Positions 1-8,867 of a stretch of 26,672 bases of DNA are shown one piece after another (the first letter of the stretch is position 1; each line of letters opens with the position of its first letter). Source of the stretch: Akkermansiaceae bacterium UBA6138 (GTDB taxonomy: Bacteria; Verrucomicrobiota; Verrucomicrobiia; Verrucomicrobiales; DEV007); NCBI GenBank assembly GCA_002422425.1, contig DIVG01000068.1, positions 4,079 to 30,750 of the forward strand. The letters run 5' to 3'. The notes beneath the pieces were generated by a model. The model saw only the letters and a list, made by a program, of their open reading frames with translations, was not told the origin of the DNA and did no database searches. The translations under genes and the position numbers were made by a program.

Positions 1-960
1 TCACTTCCACTCCCACCCATCCTTCTCCACCAGCACGGCGTCGGCCCGGGGAGCGGCTGACTGCAGCCAGGCCTTGGCTGAGATATCGTCCTTGAGATAG
101 GCGTCCCAGAAACGGGTCGAAATTAGCTGAATGGCAGGGTGATGATGAGCGATGCGTTCTTCGTCGCGAAAGCCGATGTCGGAAAAAGCAAAGTGCCCGC
201 CTCCCTCGAAGACGAGCTGATATTTGTCCCCTGCCGGCAGGGCGGTGTAGACCTCGCGGCGGGAGTCAGGAGTCGTCTCCGGCGTGATGGGACTGTCGTC
301 CTCGGTGCCGGTCATGCAGAGGACGGGCGCGGTGATATGGCCGAAGGCCTCCGCCGCGGAGAGACCGCGTCCGGTCGAGGGGCTCATTGCAAAAAAGGCG
401 TCGATGCGGGGGTCGTGAAAGTTCCGCTCAACCCGGAAGCGCTGCCCCATGAGCGCCTGCGTCGTCACCGCGCCGAAGCTGTGGCCGCACAGGCCGATCT
501 TGTCGAGCTTGAGTTTTCCCTTAAGCGGGTGGGAATCGGCGACGCTCCATTTTTCCAACTCATCGAGCACAAAAGGGATGTCGGCGTAGCGGGCGAGGGC
601 CGACTCGAGGCTGGCCGCCTTTTTGAGAACCCCCCGGCGCTCGCCCGGCCCGGCCGATTTCCACACTTCCTCATCACTGCCGAGATGCTGCACAAAAACC
701 GCGACATATCCATGATCGGCCCAGTGGTTGCCGAGGTAGCCGCTGTTCTCGCGCGACCCGCCGAGCCCGTGGGAGAAGACGACGACGGGCTGGGCCTTTT
801 CCGAAGGCTTCAGGTAGAGCTTCACCGGCACGGTGCGGTCACGGGCGGCATCGACGGGTTCGAAACGATGCGATTTTATCGCAGCAGTCTCTTCTCCGGG
901 GAGAAGGACGGGAACGGTGACAAATAATAAAAAGGCCCGGAGGAGAAAGGCTCTTCGCAT
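1..960 (-). CDS. Secreted alpha/beta hydrolase (dienelactone hydrolase / PAF-acetylhydrolase-like)
   Basis: A predicted exported serine hydrolase of 319 residues. The frame opens at a TTG at 969, but the ATG at 960 gives a clean signal peptide (MRRAFLLRAFLLFVTVPVLL), so that start is preferred. An oxyanion-type HGLGGS lies at residues 65-70. The nucleophile elbow GHSFG is at 159-163 (Ser161). The acid is probably in TGTEDD near 221, and the catalytic His in GGGHFAF near 256. The order and spacing fit the alpha/beta hydrolase fold. Substrate is unknown; relatives cleave esters, lactones or acetyl groups. It lies 31 bp downstream of the GH42-like gene on the same strand, so co-transcription and a role in polysaccharide or ester breakdown are plausible. 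The stop is at the window edge, but the gene is complete. Confidence 0.85.
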   Translation of the reverse strand: MRRAFLLRAFLLFVTVPVLLPGEETAAIKSHRFEPVDAARDRTVPVKLYLKPSEKAQPVVVFSHGLGGSRENSGYLGNHWADHGYVAVFVQHLGSDEEVWKSAGPGERRGVLKKAASLESALARYADIPFVLDELEKWSVADSHPLKGKLKLDKIGLCGHSFGAVTTQALMGQRFRVERNFHDPRIDAFFAMSPSTGRGLSAAEAFGHITAPVLCMTGTEDDSPITPETTPDSRREVYTALPAGDKYQLVFEGGGHFAFSDIGFRDEERIAHHHPAIQLISTRFWDAYLKDDISAKAWLQSAAPRADAVLVEKDGWEWK

Positions 961-991
961 ACAGGACAAGACGCGGAGCGGCCCGCGACGG

Positions 992-3242
992 TTACGGATC
1001 TATCGGGCGGTCACATTCGATCATGACGGCATCGAAGGGATCCCAACGCAGCTTTATTGAATCCGCCGCGGAAAAAGACTCGCCGCTCCGGACGTTGACC
1101 GCATTCCGCCACCCGCCCCGGCGCGTGAGTTCGAGATCAAGGACGGCGAATCCGGTCACGCCCACTTCACCGATGCTGTCGATAGCCCCCTGACGCGAGG
1201 GATTCATGACCACACCGACGAGCTGCCGCCCGTTGTGGAGATCCCATCGCAGCACTTCGACCGGAGGAAAAGGGACCCCGCCAGCCGACGCCGTTGCGGT
1301 AATGTCAGGCTCGATCCCCGAGCTCCCGAGGATATCTTTGAGAATCGTCCGCCACGATGTCCCCGCCGCGCTGAATCGTTCGGCATGGTCGAAGTAGGCG
1401 AGCGGAGAAAGGTTGAGATAAACGGCGCGACCCTCCCCCGACGCGGTTTTGATGATGGCGGGTCGCCCCCGCTCGGGCATGACGATGCCCTCATGACGCC
1501 CCGCCCCCTCGTAGTCGAGACGTTCGAGGTAGGGCTTTTGGTATTTTTCCCCGTTTAACTCCCAGAGCTGGTCCCCGCCTCCGAAGTAGCGGTCCGACCC
1601 GGCCCTTTCCACCCCGAACAGGTCATCGAGCGCCCCGACGGGACGTCCGTTCCCGTTTTCATCGAGAAGGCCGCACCAGTGATCCGCGATGACCGTTCCG
1701 CCCGCCCTGACAAACGCACGAATCGACTCCGCTTCTCCGTCGCTGAGGGCGAGGGCGCGATTCAGAATGAGGACCCGGTATCCCTCGCTCAGAAGATGCC
1801 CGGCGGCGACCCGGTCGTTGCTGACGACGTTATACTGGTAGCCGCAGTCCTCGAGAAGCTTGAACCAGGCGATGCGATTTTTCCCGGCGGACTGGGCCTG
1901 ATTGTCGAGACTGCTCGAACGGTTCGGCCAGGTCCGGCCGTGGGGAATCACATCAGCGGCCCACGATGCCCGGATCGACGGCATCGAGTAATACACGGCA
2001 ATGGCATCGGTCTCGAAGCGGGCATTTTTCCCAAAGAGATTCCGCGAAAGTTCACCCTGAATCTCCTCGAGCATCGCCCGGTTTTTCCCGAGAAACGGCG
2101 CCGCTTCGCGCCCTTCTCCGAACCACGGCCCATGGCCCCGGGTATCGGGCCAGGCGATCGCACCTCTGTTGCCGTGAAGAAAATAGTACCAGTGAAACCA
2201 GCGATCGAGATTTGCGTTGCCGTTGCTGAACCAGGTCTGGACACGGGGCCGCGCTTCGGGCCACGACCAGAACGAACGCAGGATCTCGTTGGTCCCGTCG
2301 ATGTCGTAGGCTTCGAGAAACTGCACCGCGTGCCCGAGTTTATTGTAGTCGTATCCCCCGTAGGCGGAGGGTTGCTGAGCCCCGACGAAGCCGGCAGGCA
2401 CGCGGGGATCGAGGGTATTCGTGTAGTGCGTCAGGTCACCGAGGACGGAGGCAAAGTGGCTGTCCATAAAGGCGCGCCAGTCCATCCACGGGGCGAGCCT
2501 CCAGTTGGAAAAAGGCGGCCGGGTATGGTCCTGACGGATCGCTTCGAAGGATACCGGCGCGGCGGTGGAGAAATTCGCGTGGTCGGTCCCCCAGGCTCCA
2601 TTGAGCCGCGAGATATCGTTTTCATACTTCGCCGCAAGCCACTCGCGATAGAGAAGAACGGTGGTGGGAGAGTTGTCCACTTCCGAGGGGGAGTTGAACG
2701 ACGCAAGAGAGATCTCATCGTCAAAGGAGTAGGCGAGCACCGGCCCCGCTTTTGTCGTCGCGACATTCTTTTCGAGGTGCCCTTTCAAGGTTGCGATCAC
2801 CGCCGGATCGCTCAGGGAAACGGGCCTTGCGACGAGTTCGTGCTTTCTCAGGATGTCATTCACGCCCGTCTTGTCGGTGAGATGGAGCAGCCCTTTGTCG
2901 GCGGCGTGATCGACGTAGTAGGGCAGATCGTTCTCCCGGGCAAAGGCGACCAGATCGCCCTGTTTCCACCCGCGGTCGATATGAAAGGCGTGCAGACCGG
3001 CGGCGCGGTATTGCGCGAGATCGCGCCTGACCTCGGTCTGATACTGCCACACCTGAATGAGGTAACGGTTCCAGTAGGCGGGCGGGGCGAGGTAGGGCAC
3101 CGACTTTTCCGAATCGTTGGTGAGTGGCTTTCCCCCGGGTGTAGGGCACGAGTTCGGCGCGGGCAAGACTCGCGCCGTCGGCGAAAACAAGGCAGCAGAG
3201 GGCAAAGCGAGACGCTTTCCTGAAAATCTTCAACGTGATCAT
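992..3242 (-). CDS. Secreted GH42-like (beta-galactosidase-type) glycoside hydrolase with an apparent frameshift after the signal peptide
   Basis: The body (992 to about 3135) reads as a TIM-barrel glycoside hydrolase followed by a beta-galactosidase trimerisation-like domain (RVLILNRALALSDGEAE, then IRAFVRAGGTVIADHWCG) and a C-terminal beta domain. In the body frame, which opens at a TTG at 3205, candidate catalytic acids are in SFDDE (residues 160-164) and DGTNE (303-307). That frame has a poor N-terminus. Starting at the ATG at 3242 in the neighbouring frame gives an excellent signal peptide (MITLKIFRKASRFALCC, ending near SLARA). The two frames join seamlessly if one base is removed from the five-base C run at 3132-3136, giving ...ELVPYTRGKPLTNDSE.... 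So the ancestral gene is 992-3242, and the extra base is a real mutation or a sequencing error. The alpha/beta hydrolase gene follows 31 bp downstream. The exact GH family and substrate are uncertain. Confidence 0.8.
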
Positions 3243-3303
3243 GCAAGGTTCTAACGAGGAGCCGGGACTTTACCGGGACGCTCTTTTATGAGCCAATAAG
3301 GAC

Positions 3304-6300
3304 ATGATCGTCGAGAGGAAATTCATCTGCCTGGCCATCGCGTCTTTATTCGGGATGGCGAACTCCCCCGCCGTCGCGGGTCCGTCGACAGTTCCTCTCA
3401 CGGGCGAAAGCAAACCGCTCCCGCCCGCGTCCGCCGCCGCCTCGATGAAAGTGCCGCCCGGCTATCGCGTCGAACTCGTCGCGGCCGAGCCGCTCGTGAT
3501 GGATCCGGTCGCCTTTGACTGGGGACCCGACGGACGCCTCTGGGTCGCGGAGATGCGCGATTACCCGAACGGTCTCACCTGGAACAAAGCGGGTGATCCG
3601 CTCGACGCTCCCGGCGGGCGCATCAAGGTGCTCACCGACACGGACGGCGATGGTCGCTACGACGAGTCTGTCACTTTTCTCGACGGCCTTTCCTACCCGA
3701 CCGGGGTCAAGGTCTGGGGAAAAGGAATCCTCGTCACTGCCGCTCCCGAGATCTTCTACGCCGAAGACACCGATGGCGACGGAGTCGCGGACAAACGCAA
3801 GGTCTGGTATGAGGGATTTGCCCGCTCCAATCAGCAGCACCGCGTCAACGGCCTCGCCTGGGGCCTCGACAACTGGCTCCACGTCGCCAACGGCGATGGG
3901 GGCGGGGTCATCCTCTCGCAGGAGCGCCGCGAAGAGGTCGACATCCGCGGCTTTGACCTGCGCCTCAATCCCTTCACGAAAGTTCACGAGCCGCTCAACG
4001 GCCGCACCCAGTGCGGACGCTTCCGCGACGACTGGGACAACTGGTTCGGCTGCAACAACAGCAATCCCCTCTGGCACTATCCCTATCCCTGGCAACTTTT
4101 GAAGCGCAATCCCGAGGTCCGCGTCGCCCTCGCCTACGTCGATGTGCCGAAAGAGCCGGGCGCGTCGCCGGTTTTCCCCGTCAGTCCTACCCTCGAGCGC
4201 TTCAACGACTTTGACCGGGCCAATCGCTTCACCTCCGTCTGCGGCCCGACGATTCATCGTGACGTTCTGTTAGGTGATGAAGTCTACGGCAATGCCTTCA
4301 TCTGCGAGCCGGTTCACAATCTCGTGAGCCGCCAAGTTCTCGAGGCGAAAGGGGCGACCTTTACCTCGGATCGTCACCCCGACGAACGCGCCTCGGAGTT
4401 CTTCGCCTCGACCGATCCCTGGTCGCGTCCTGTCGCCGTCCGCACCGGTCCCGACGGCGGACTCTGGATCGCTGACATGTATCGTTTTGTCATCGAGCAT
4501 CCCGAGTGGATCCCCCAGGACTGGCAAAAAAAACTCGATCTCCGCGCCGGGTCTGAGATGGGCCGCATTTACCGCATCGTTCCCGATACCGCCGAATCGC
4601 CCGCGATTCCGAAGCTCGACTCGCTCGACGACGGCGGACTCGTCGTGCAACTCGAGAGCCCCAACGGAACCGTGCGTGACCTCGCCCATCAGATGCTGCT
4701 GTGGCGTGAGGCGAAGGGAGTGGTGGCGCCGTTGAAGGAAATGGTCGGGCTCGGGAAAAGCCCCCTCGCCCGCGTCCATGCCCTCTGTGTCCTCGAAGGA
4801 CTCGGCGGGCTCGATGACTATACTCTCGAGATGGCCCTTACCGGGAATCATCCCGGAATCGTCCGCCACGCCGTGCGCGTGGCAAGGGGGCGCGTCCCCT
4901 TATCCGGGCTCGCAGCTCTGCCCGACGCGATGCGCGACGACGCCTTCGTCGCGATCGAGTTGGCCGGGGCGATCGGAGGGGGCGACTCGGAGCTTGAAGC
5001 CCTCACCCTCGCGGACCTCATCACCCGCCACCGCGACGATCCCCACGTGCTGCCTCTGCTCATCAGCGCCGTCACCCCGGAGAACCTGGCCCCGCTCCTC
5101 GGCAAAATGACCCAGCCGAATTCGCGGTGGCGGTCGAACTCCGCCCTGCCCGAACTGGGCCGGATCGCGGCGAAATGGAAAGATCAATCCTCCCTCGCCC
5201 TTCTCGCCTCCTTCCTCGTGAACGATGCCGAACCGGGCGAAGACTGGCGAATGGCGCTTTTGTCAGGATTATTCGAAGGGGGTGCAACTCTCGATGCAAT
5301 CACGACGGACGAAGTCATTCGCTCGCGGCTGCTTGCCCGCCTCGACAGCGTCCGGGCTCTCGTCGCCGATCCCGCTATCCTCGAAGCGGATCGCGCCGCC
5401 GCGATCCGTTTTCTCGGCCATCCCGCCGTCTTCGCGGGGATGAAAGATCTCGATCTGCTCGTCGGATTCCTCGCTCCGCAATCCCCGCCTTCCCTACGCG
5501 AAGCGGCCTTCGACGCTCTCGGCCGCGCCCGCCATTCCGGGACCCCGGCCGCGCTCATGACACGCTGGCCCTCCCTCACTCCCGCCGACCGGACAAAGGC
5601 CCTCTCCCTCTTTCTCTCACGTCCCGACTGGACCGCCGAACTCCTCACCGCGGTCGAATCCGGGACGATTCCCCGCATCGATATCGACGCCGCGAGTCGC
5701 ACCCGCCTCCTCGATCAGAAAGACACCGCCCTGCGAGACCGCGCCGCGAGCCTCTTCGCCGGAGCCGCCGGAAGCAGCCGCGACGAGGTCGTAAAAGCCC
5801 ACGCCGACGTGCTCACGCTAAAGGGCGATCCCGTCGCGGGCAAGGTTGTCTTTGCGACGCTCTGCGTCGCCTGCCACGTCGCCGAGGGACTCGGAAATCC
5901 CGTCGGCCCCGACCTCGCCGCCCTCACCGACCGCTCGCCCGAGTCCATGCTCGTCGCCATCCTCGATCCCAACCGCGCCGTCGAGGACAAGTTCGTGAAC
6001 TACTCCCTCACCACAACCGATGGCAGCGCCGTCTACGGAGTCATCGCCGATGAGAGCGCGAACACCGTCACGATACGCCAGGCCGACGGCAGCACCCGCG
6101 CTGTCCCCCGCCACGAGATCGCGACGATGAACTCATCGGGCCTTTCCCTGATGCCAGATGGCTTTGAAAAAATCCTGACAAAACCGCAATTAACCAATCT
6201 TCTCGCCTATCTTACCGCGCTCGGATCGTCTTCCCCCCCGGCTCCCACGGGCAACGTCGACATGGCCGCCCGCATTTCCCCCGGCAAAGACGGCATCGTC

Positions 6301-6684
6301 GAACTGCGAGCCTCGAAGTGCCGCCTCGACGGCGAACGCATCGAATACATGCCCGACTACGACGCGATCGGATGGTGGACCTCGGAGGACGACCGCGCCC
6401 AATGGACCCTCGTCCTCGACCGCCCCGGCACCTACCGGGTCGAATGGGACTACTCCGTCTCGCCCGAAGCCGCCGGGAATGACTGGCAACTCGAGATCGG
6501 TGGAAATGAGGCGCTTGCAGGCACCATCCTCAGCACAGGAGGGTGGGAGACGTTCAAGACAGTGACGCTCGGCACCGTCGTGTTACCGGCTGCCGACAAT
6601 CATGTGGTGGTGCGCTCCAAGGGGCCGGTGAAGGGAGCATTGCTGGATCTTCGGGCAATTCGATTTTTTCCGGAGGATAATTAA
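3304..6684 (+). CDS. PVC-type 'membrane-bound dehydrogenase' propeller / HEAT / haem-binding cytochrome c protein
   Basis: A secreted or periplasmic multidomain protein of 1126 residues of a kind greatly expanded in Planctomycetes and Verrucomicrobia. In order: an N-terminal signal segment; a beta-propeller region from about residue 55 (PPGYRVELVAAEP, DGRLWVAEMRDYP, NGLAWGLDNWLHVANGDGG); a helical HEAT-like region (about 440-840); and a cytochrome c domain with haem attachment CVACH at 854-858 and the likely axial Met in SLMPDG (Met950). Beyond about residue 985 is an extra beta-rich domain (GWWTSEDDRAQWTLVLDRPG, GTYRVEWDYS) resembling a carbohydrate-binding module. The family is assumed to oxidise sugars or related substrates and pass electrons to the haem, but no substrate is established. 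It is divergent from the GH42-like gene with only 61 bp between the two starts, which suggests a shared control region. The ATG follows TAAGGAC, a weak ribosome site. Confidence 0.88.
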   Translation: MIVERKFICLAIASLFGMANSPAVAGPSTVPLTGESKPLPPASAAASMKVPPGYRVELVAAEPLVMDPVAFDWGPDGRLWVAEMRDYPNGLTWNKAGDPLDAPGGRIKVLTDTDGDGRYDESVTFLDGLSYPTGVKVWGKGILVTAAPEIFYAEDTDGDGVADKRKVWYEGFARSNQQHRVNGLAWGLDNWLHVANGDGGGVILSQERREEVDIRGFDLRLNPFTKVHEPLNGRTQCGRFRDDWDNWFGCNNSNPLWHYPYPWQLLKRNPEVRVALAYVDVPKEPGASPVFPVSPTLERFNDFDRANRFTSVCGPTIHRDVLLGDEVYGNAFICEPVHNLVSRQVLEAKGATFTSDRHPDERASEFFASTDPWSRPVAVRTGPDGGLWIADMYRFVIEHPEWIPQDWQKKLDLRAGSEMGRIYRIVPDTAESPAIPKLDSLDDGGLVVQLESPNGTVRDLAHQMLLWREAKGVVAPLKEMVGLGKSPLARVHALCVLEGLGGLDDYTLEMALTGNHPGIVRHAVRVARGRVPLSGLAALPDAMRDDAFVAIELAGAIGGGDSELEALTLADLITRHRDDPHVLPLLISAVTPENLAPLLGKMTQPNSRWRSNSALPELGRIAAKWKDQSSLALLASFLVNDAEPGEDWRMALLSGLFEGGATLDAITTDEVIRSRLLARLDSVRALVADPAILEADRAAAIRFLGHPAVFAGMKDLDLLVGFLAPQSPPSLREAAFDALGRARHSGTPAALMTRWPSLTPADRTKALSLFLSRPDWTAELLTAVESGTIPRIDIDAASRTRLLDQKDTALRDRAASLFAGAAGSSRDEVVKAHADVLTLKGDPVAGKVVFATLCVACHVAEGLGNPVGPDLAALTDRSPESMLVAILDPNRAVEDKFVNYSLTTTDGSAVYGVIADESANTVTIRQADGSTRAVPRHEIATMNSSGLSLMPDGFEKILTKPQLTNLLAYLTALGSSSPPAPTGNVDMAARISPGKDGIVELRASKCRLDGERIEYMPDYDAIGWWTSEDDRAQWTLVLDRPGTYRVEWDYSVSPEAAGNDWQLEIGGNEALAGTILSTGGWETFKTVTLGTVVLPAADNHVVVRSKGPVKGALLDLRAIRFFPEDN

Positions 6685-6817
6685 CGGGAAGTCATTTTGC
6701 CCGAATCAATGGGGGAAACGGAAAAAGCACGGCCTCGGCCGGGTGAACTTCTCCCTGCCCGGGCGAAAAGGACTTTCCATCATCTGTTCGGACCGTATCG
6801 TGACGAATCTCATCCGA

Positions 6818-7657
6818 ATGGCTCCTCAATTTTCAGGTAAAGATCCACCCGTCAGTGTCATCCTCTCGACTTATAATTCCCCGCAGCTGCTTGAGAATTG
6901 TCTAACCGGATTTCTCGTCCAGGACTGGACTGCCTTCGAAGTTCTCGTCGCCGACGACGGCTCCACCGGGGAAACCCGCGATCTCATCGAACGTTTCTCC
7001 CGGCGCGCCCCCTTTGCGATCCATCACCATTGGCAGCCGGACGAGGGATTTCGAAAAACCGCGATTCTCAATCAGGCGATCCGTTCAGCGCGGAACGACT
7101 ACCTCGTCTTCACGGACGGCGACTGTGTCCCCCGAAAAGACTTTCTCAGGGCACACTCCACCGGTGCCGTCACCGGACGATTTCTCTCGGCGGGAGTCGA
7201 GTATCTCTCGGCAACCGGGACAAAGGAACTCACGACTGAGGCTATCCTTGACCAATCGGTCTTCGATCCCCGCTGGGTCAGGGAGCGCAGGGAAAAACCC
7301 CGTCTGATCGGAAAGGTCAACCACAACCCTCTTCTCCAGCGCCTCGCAAAATGGACCAATCTCACCCGCCCTACCTTCAACGGTCACAACAGTTCCGCCT
7401 GGAAAGCTGACATTTTGGAAGCCAACGGGTTCGACGAACGGATGAAGTATGGAGGCCTCGACCGCGAACTGGGAGAACGCCTCGTAAACCTGGGCATCCG
7501 CGGACACAGCGTCCGCTACGACGCGATCTGCCTTCACCAGTTCCACGAACGCCCCTACGCCGAGCTGGAGGGACTTTCGAGAAATCGGGAGATTCGTGCG
7601 GAAGTCCGGCGACGGCGAATCTGCCGGACTCCCTTCGGCATCACCGGAGAGCACTGA
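6818..7657 (+). CDS. Family 2 glycosyltransferase (GT-A fold)
   Basis: A probable sugar transferase using a nucleotide-sugar donor. The frame is open from a GTG at 6743, but the ATG at 6818 places the GT2 core (PVSVILSTYNSPQLLENCL) at residue 11 and is preferred, giving 279 residues. Donor-binding acids are in VADDGS (44-49), and the metal-binding DxD-like motif is FTDGDCVP (98-105, D100/D102). The C-terminal half has NGHNSSAWK (188-196) and GGLDRELGERL (212-222), the acceptor/catalytic region seen in GT2 enzymes with a galactosyltransferase-like C-terminal domain. No transmembrane segment is visible, so it is cytosolic or peripheral. It precedes the methyltransferase/ATP-grasp pair on the same strand, but a 346-bp hairpin-rich gap separates them. 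Acceptor unknown; LPS or capsule decoration, or decoration of the product of the neighbouring ligases, are both possible. Confidence 0.88.
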   Translation: MAPQFSGKDPPVSVILSTYNSPQLLENCLTGFLVQDWTAFEVLVADDGSTGETRDLIERFSRRAPFAIHHHWQPDEGFRKTAILNQAIRSARNDYLVFTDGDCVPRKDFLRAHSTGAVTGRFLSAGVEYLSATGTKELTTEAILDQSVFDPRWVRERREKPRLIGKVNHNPLLQRLAKWTNLTRPTFNGHNSSAWKADILEANGFDERMKYGGLDRELGERLVNLGIRGHSVRYDAICLHQFHERPYAELEGLSRNREIRAEVRRRRICRTPFGITGEH

Positions 7658-7660
7658 GAA

Positions 7661-7679
7661 TGGTCTTTTCGTAAGACCA
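7661..7679 (+). terminator. Small stem-loop just after the glycosyltransferase stop
   Basis: TGGTCTT and AAGACCA form a perfect 7-bp stem around a TTCGT loop, 3 bp past the GT2 stop codon. No T-run follows, so it is not a canonical rho-independent terminator. It could act as a 3' end-stabilising or weak termination hairpin. Confidence 0.35.
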
Positions 7680-7748
7680 CGCCGCCCGGCCGGAACCCGC
7701 CGCGTCACGGGGGTCGCGGTTGTCAATCGGCGTGCCGCGATCATTCCC

Positions 7749-7774
7749 TAGACCCCTTGCCGGTAAGGGGTCTA
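7749..7774. repeat. Perfect 10-bp inverted repeat (strong hairpin) with a competing third copy downstream
   Basis: TAGACCCCTT (7749-7758) and AAGGGGTCTA (7765-7774) are exact reverse complements around the 6-base loop GCCGGT. There is no downstream T tract on the plus strand. The core AGACCCCTT recurs at 7885-7893, so the right arm could pair with either copy, a layout compatible with alternative RNA structures. Confidence 0.6.
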
Positions 7775-7813
7775 TACAGGCGCTTCGTGCGCCGCTCCCG
7801 CCTTGGAAGATCA

Positions 7814-7833
7814 GGTAACACCTTGGTGTAACC
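7814..7833. repeat. Imperfect 20-bp palindrome, operator-like
   Basis: GGTAACACC and GGTGTAACC face each other across TT. The arms are complementary except for one central A-A mismatch. The size and near-symmetry are typical of a dimeric regulator site, but no regulator gene is in the window, so the role is only inferred. Confidence 0.35.
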
Positions 7834-7900
7834 GTGTTGAGATTTGATTGACACCGCGAAAGAAGACGATTTCCCTGGAGCTAAAGACCCCTTATAAGAT

Positions 7901-7940
7901 GATTATCATGATGTTAGCTATTCGATAGAACCAGATAATC
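7901..7940. repeat. Nested inverted repeats in the AT-rich upstream region of the methyltransferase gene
   Basis: GATTATC (7901-7907) and GATAATC (7934-7940) are exact reverse complements. Between them lies CTAT-TCG-ATAG (7918-7928), a smaller hairpin. They sit 64 bp and more before the methyltransferase start, where promoter or regulator sites would be expected. Confidence 0.35.
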
Positions 7941-8003
7941 GACTCAGATATTGACTGCATAATATATCGTATAGCGCCCCTCCAATTCAAATTCCCGGGA
8001 CAG

Positions 8004-8867
8004 ATGAAGCCAACAGAAATGCAGCTTGAGGGCGAGGGTGTCTGGTCCAGTCTTCTGCAACACTGGTCAGCCTTGGGCCCACCCTTGCGCCCGTCTGAGG
8101 TGGACCTGGATTTCACGAGAAACTGCGGGAATCGTCTTCTCGATACGATCGCCACTCACGACGCGACAGCTCTGGTTCTGGGGGTTACTCCCGAATTATG
8201 CGAGCTCGGACTGGCTCGCGTGCGACGTGTCATCGCAGTGGATCAATCGGCGGCAATGATAGGAGCGATCTGGCCGGGGCCTGCCAATAGGGACCACTCC
8301 GCCCTACAGGCGGACTGGAGCAAGATTCCGCTAGAGAGCGAGTCTGTTGATCTGGCCCTCTCTGACGGATCCTTTACTCCTTTGCGCTATCCCGACGAAC
8401 ACGAGTCGGTTTTTGCGGAATTGCACCGGCTGCTTCGCCCTCGGGCCTGCGTCATCATGCGCTGTTTTGTTCAGGGAGCCATTCGCGAAACTGAGACTTG
8501 TCTCTCTTCCGATCTCAGAGCGGCGCGTATCCGGAGCTTTCACACCTTCAAGTGGCGCCTCGCGATGGCCCTGCAGACTTCTTCCGAAGACGGGGTGAAA
8601 TTGCATGCCATCTGGAAGAACTTGACCACCGAACTGCCTGATCCCGTTCTCGCCGCTCGAGCCTTTTCCTGGCATTTGGAGGAGATTCGGACGATCGAGA
8701 GCTATCGTTACTCGGATGTCTGCTATTATTTTCCGACTCTTGAGGAGCAATGCCGCGTGGCGCAACGTAGCGGATTTACCCTCATTGAAAAGTTTACTCC
8801 TGATTATGAGCTTGGGGATCGGTGTCCCACTCTGGTCTTCCAACGGGAAGGATTCCACGAATCATGA
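8004..8867 (+). CDS. Class I SAM-dependent methyltransferase
   Basis: A 287-residue protein with a Rossmann-like methyltransferase core. The SAM-binding strand/loop is TALVLGVTPELCEL (55-68), a degenerate motif I with no GxGxG. The acidic end of strand 2 is VIAVDQSAAM (76-85, Asp80). A motif with Asp104 occurs in LQADWSKIPL, and VDLALSDGSFTPL (115-127) is the strand 4 region. A C-terminal helical extension of about 130 residues follows and may bind substrate. Its stop overlaps the start of the next ATP-grasp gene by ATGA, so the two products are probably made in fixed proportion and act on the same molecule. Local composition is more AT-rich than the flanks (row 8701-8760 has 30 of 60 G/C). 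The methyl acceptor is unknown. Confidence 0.8.
   Translation: MKPTEMQLEGEGVWSSLLQHWSALGPPLRPSEVDLDFTRNCGNRLLDTIATHDATALVLGVTPELCELGLARVRRVIAVDQSAAMIGAIWPGPANRDHSALQADWSKIPLESESVDLALSDGSFTPLRYPDEHESVFAELHRLLRPRACVIMRCFVQGAIRETETCLSSDLRAARIRSFHTFKWRLAMALQTSSEDGVKLHAIWKNLTTELPDPVLAARAFSWHLEEIRTIESYRYSDVCYYFPTLEEQCRVAQRSGFTLIEKFTPDYELGDRCPTLVFQREGFHES

Larger units (their letters stand above)
7658..8003. other. 346-bp hairpin-rich, partly AT-rich noncoding gap
   Basis: No convincing gene lies here; the minus-strand frame reaching in at 7892-8155 has a low-complexity N-terminal end and overlaps the methyltransferase. The gap carries four inverted repeats (7661-7679, 7749-7774, 7814-7833, 7901-7940) and two copies of AGACCCCTT (7750-7758 and 7885-7893). 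The 60-base row 7921-7980 has 24 G/C by hand count, far below flanking genes. A perfect TTGACA is at 7848-7853 without a good -10 at standard distance, and TATAAG is at 7893-7898. The region probably holds the end of the GT2 transcript and the promoter or leader of the methyltransferase gene. Confidence 0.6.

Noticed and set aside
1679..3223. Long plus-strand open frame (514 codons) opposite the GH42-like gene
   Set aside because: It is a mirror of a high-GC coding strand; the translation is Pro/Gly/Arg/Val-rich with no domain, while the minus-strand frame has clear hydrolase blocks.
7749..7774. Perfect hairpin as a rho-independent terminator
   Set aside because: No T-run follows on either strand, and it lies about 90 bp after the glycosyltransferase stop; kept as a structural repeat instead.
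7892..8155. Minus-strand frame of 87 codons over the AT-rich gap
   Set aside because: It overlaps the methyltransferase start and its hydrophobic beginning comes from AT-rich spacer; no ribosome site.
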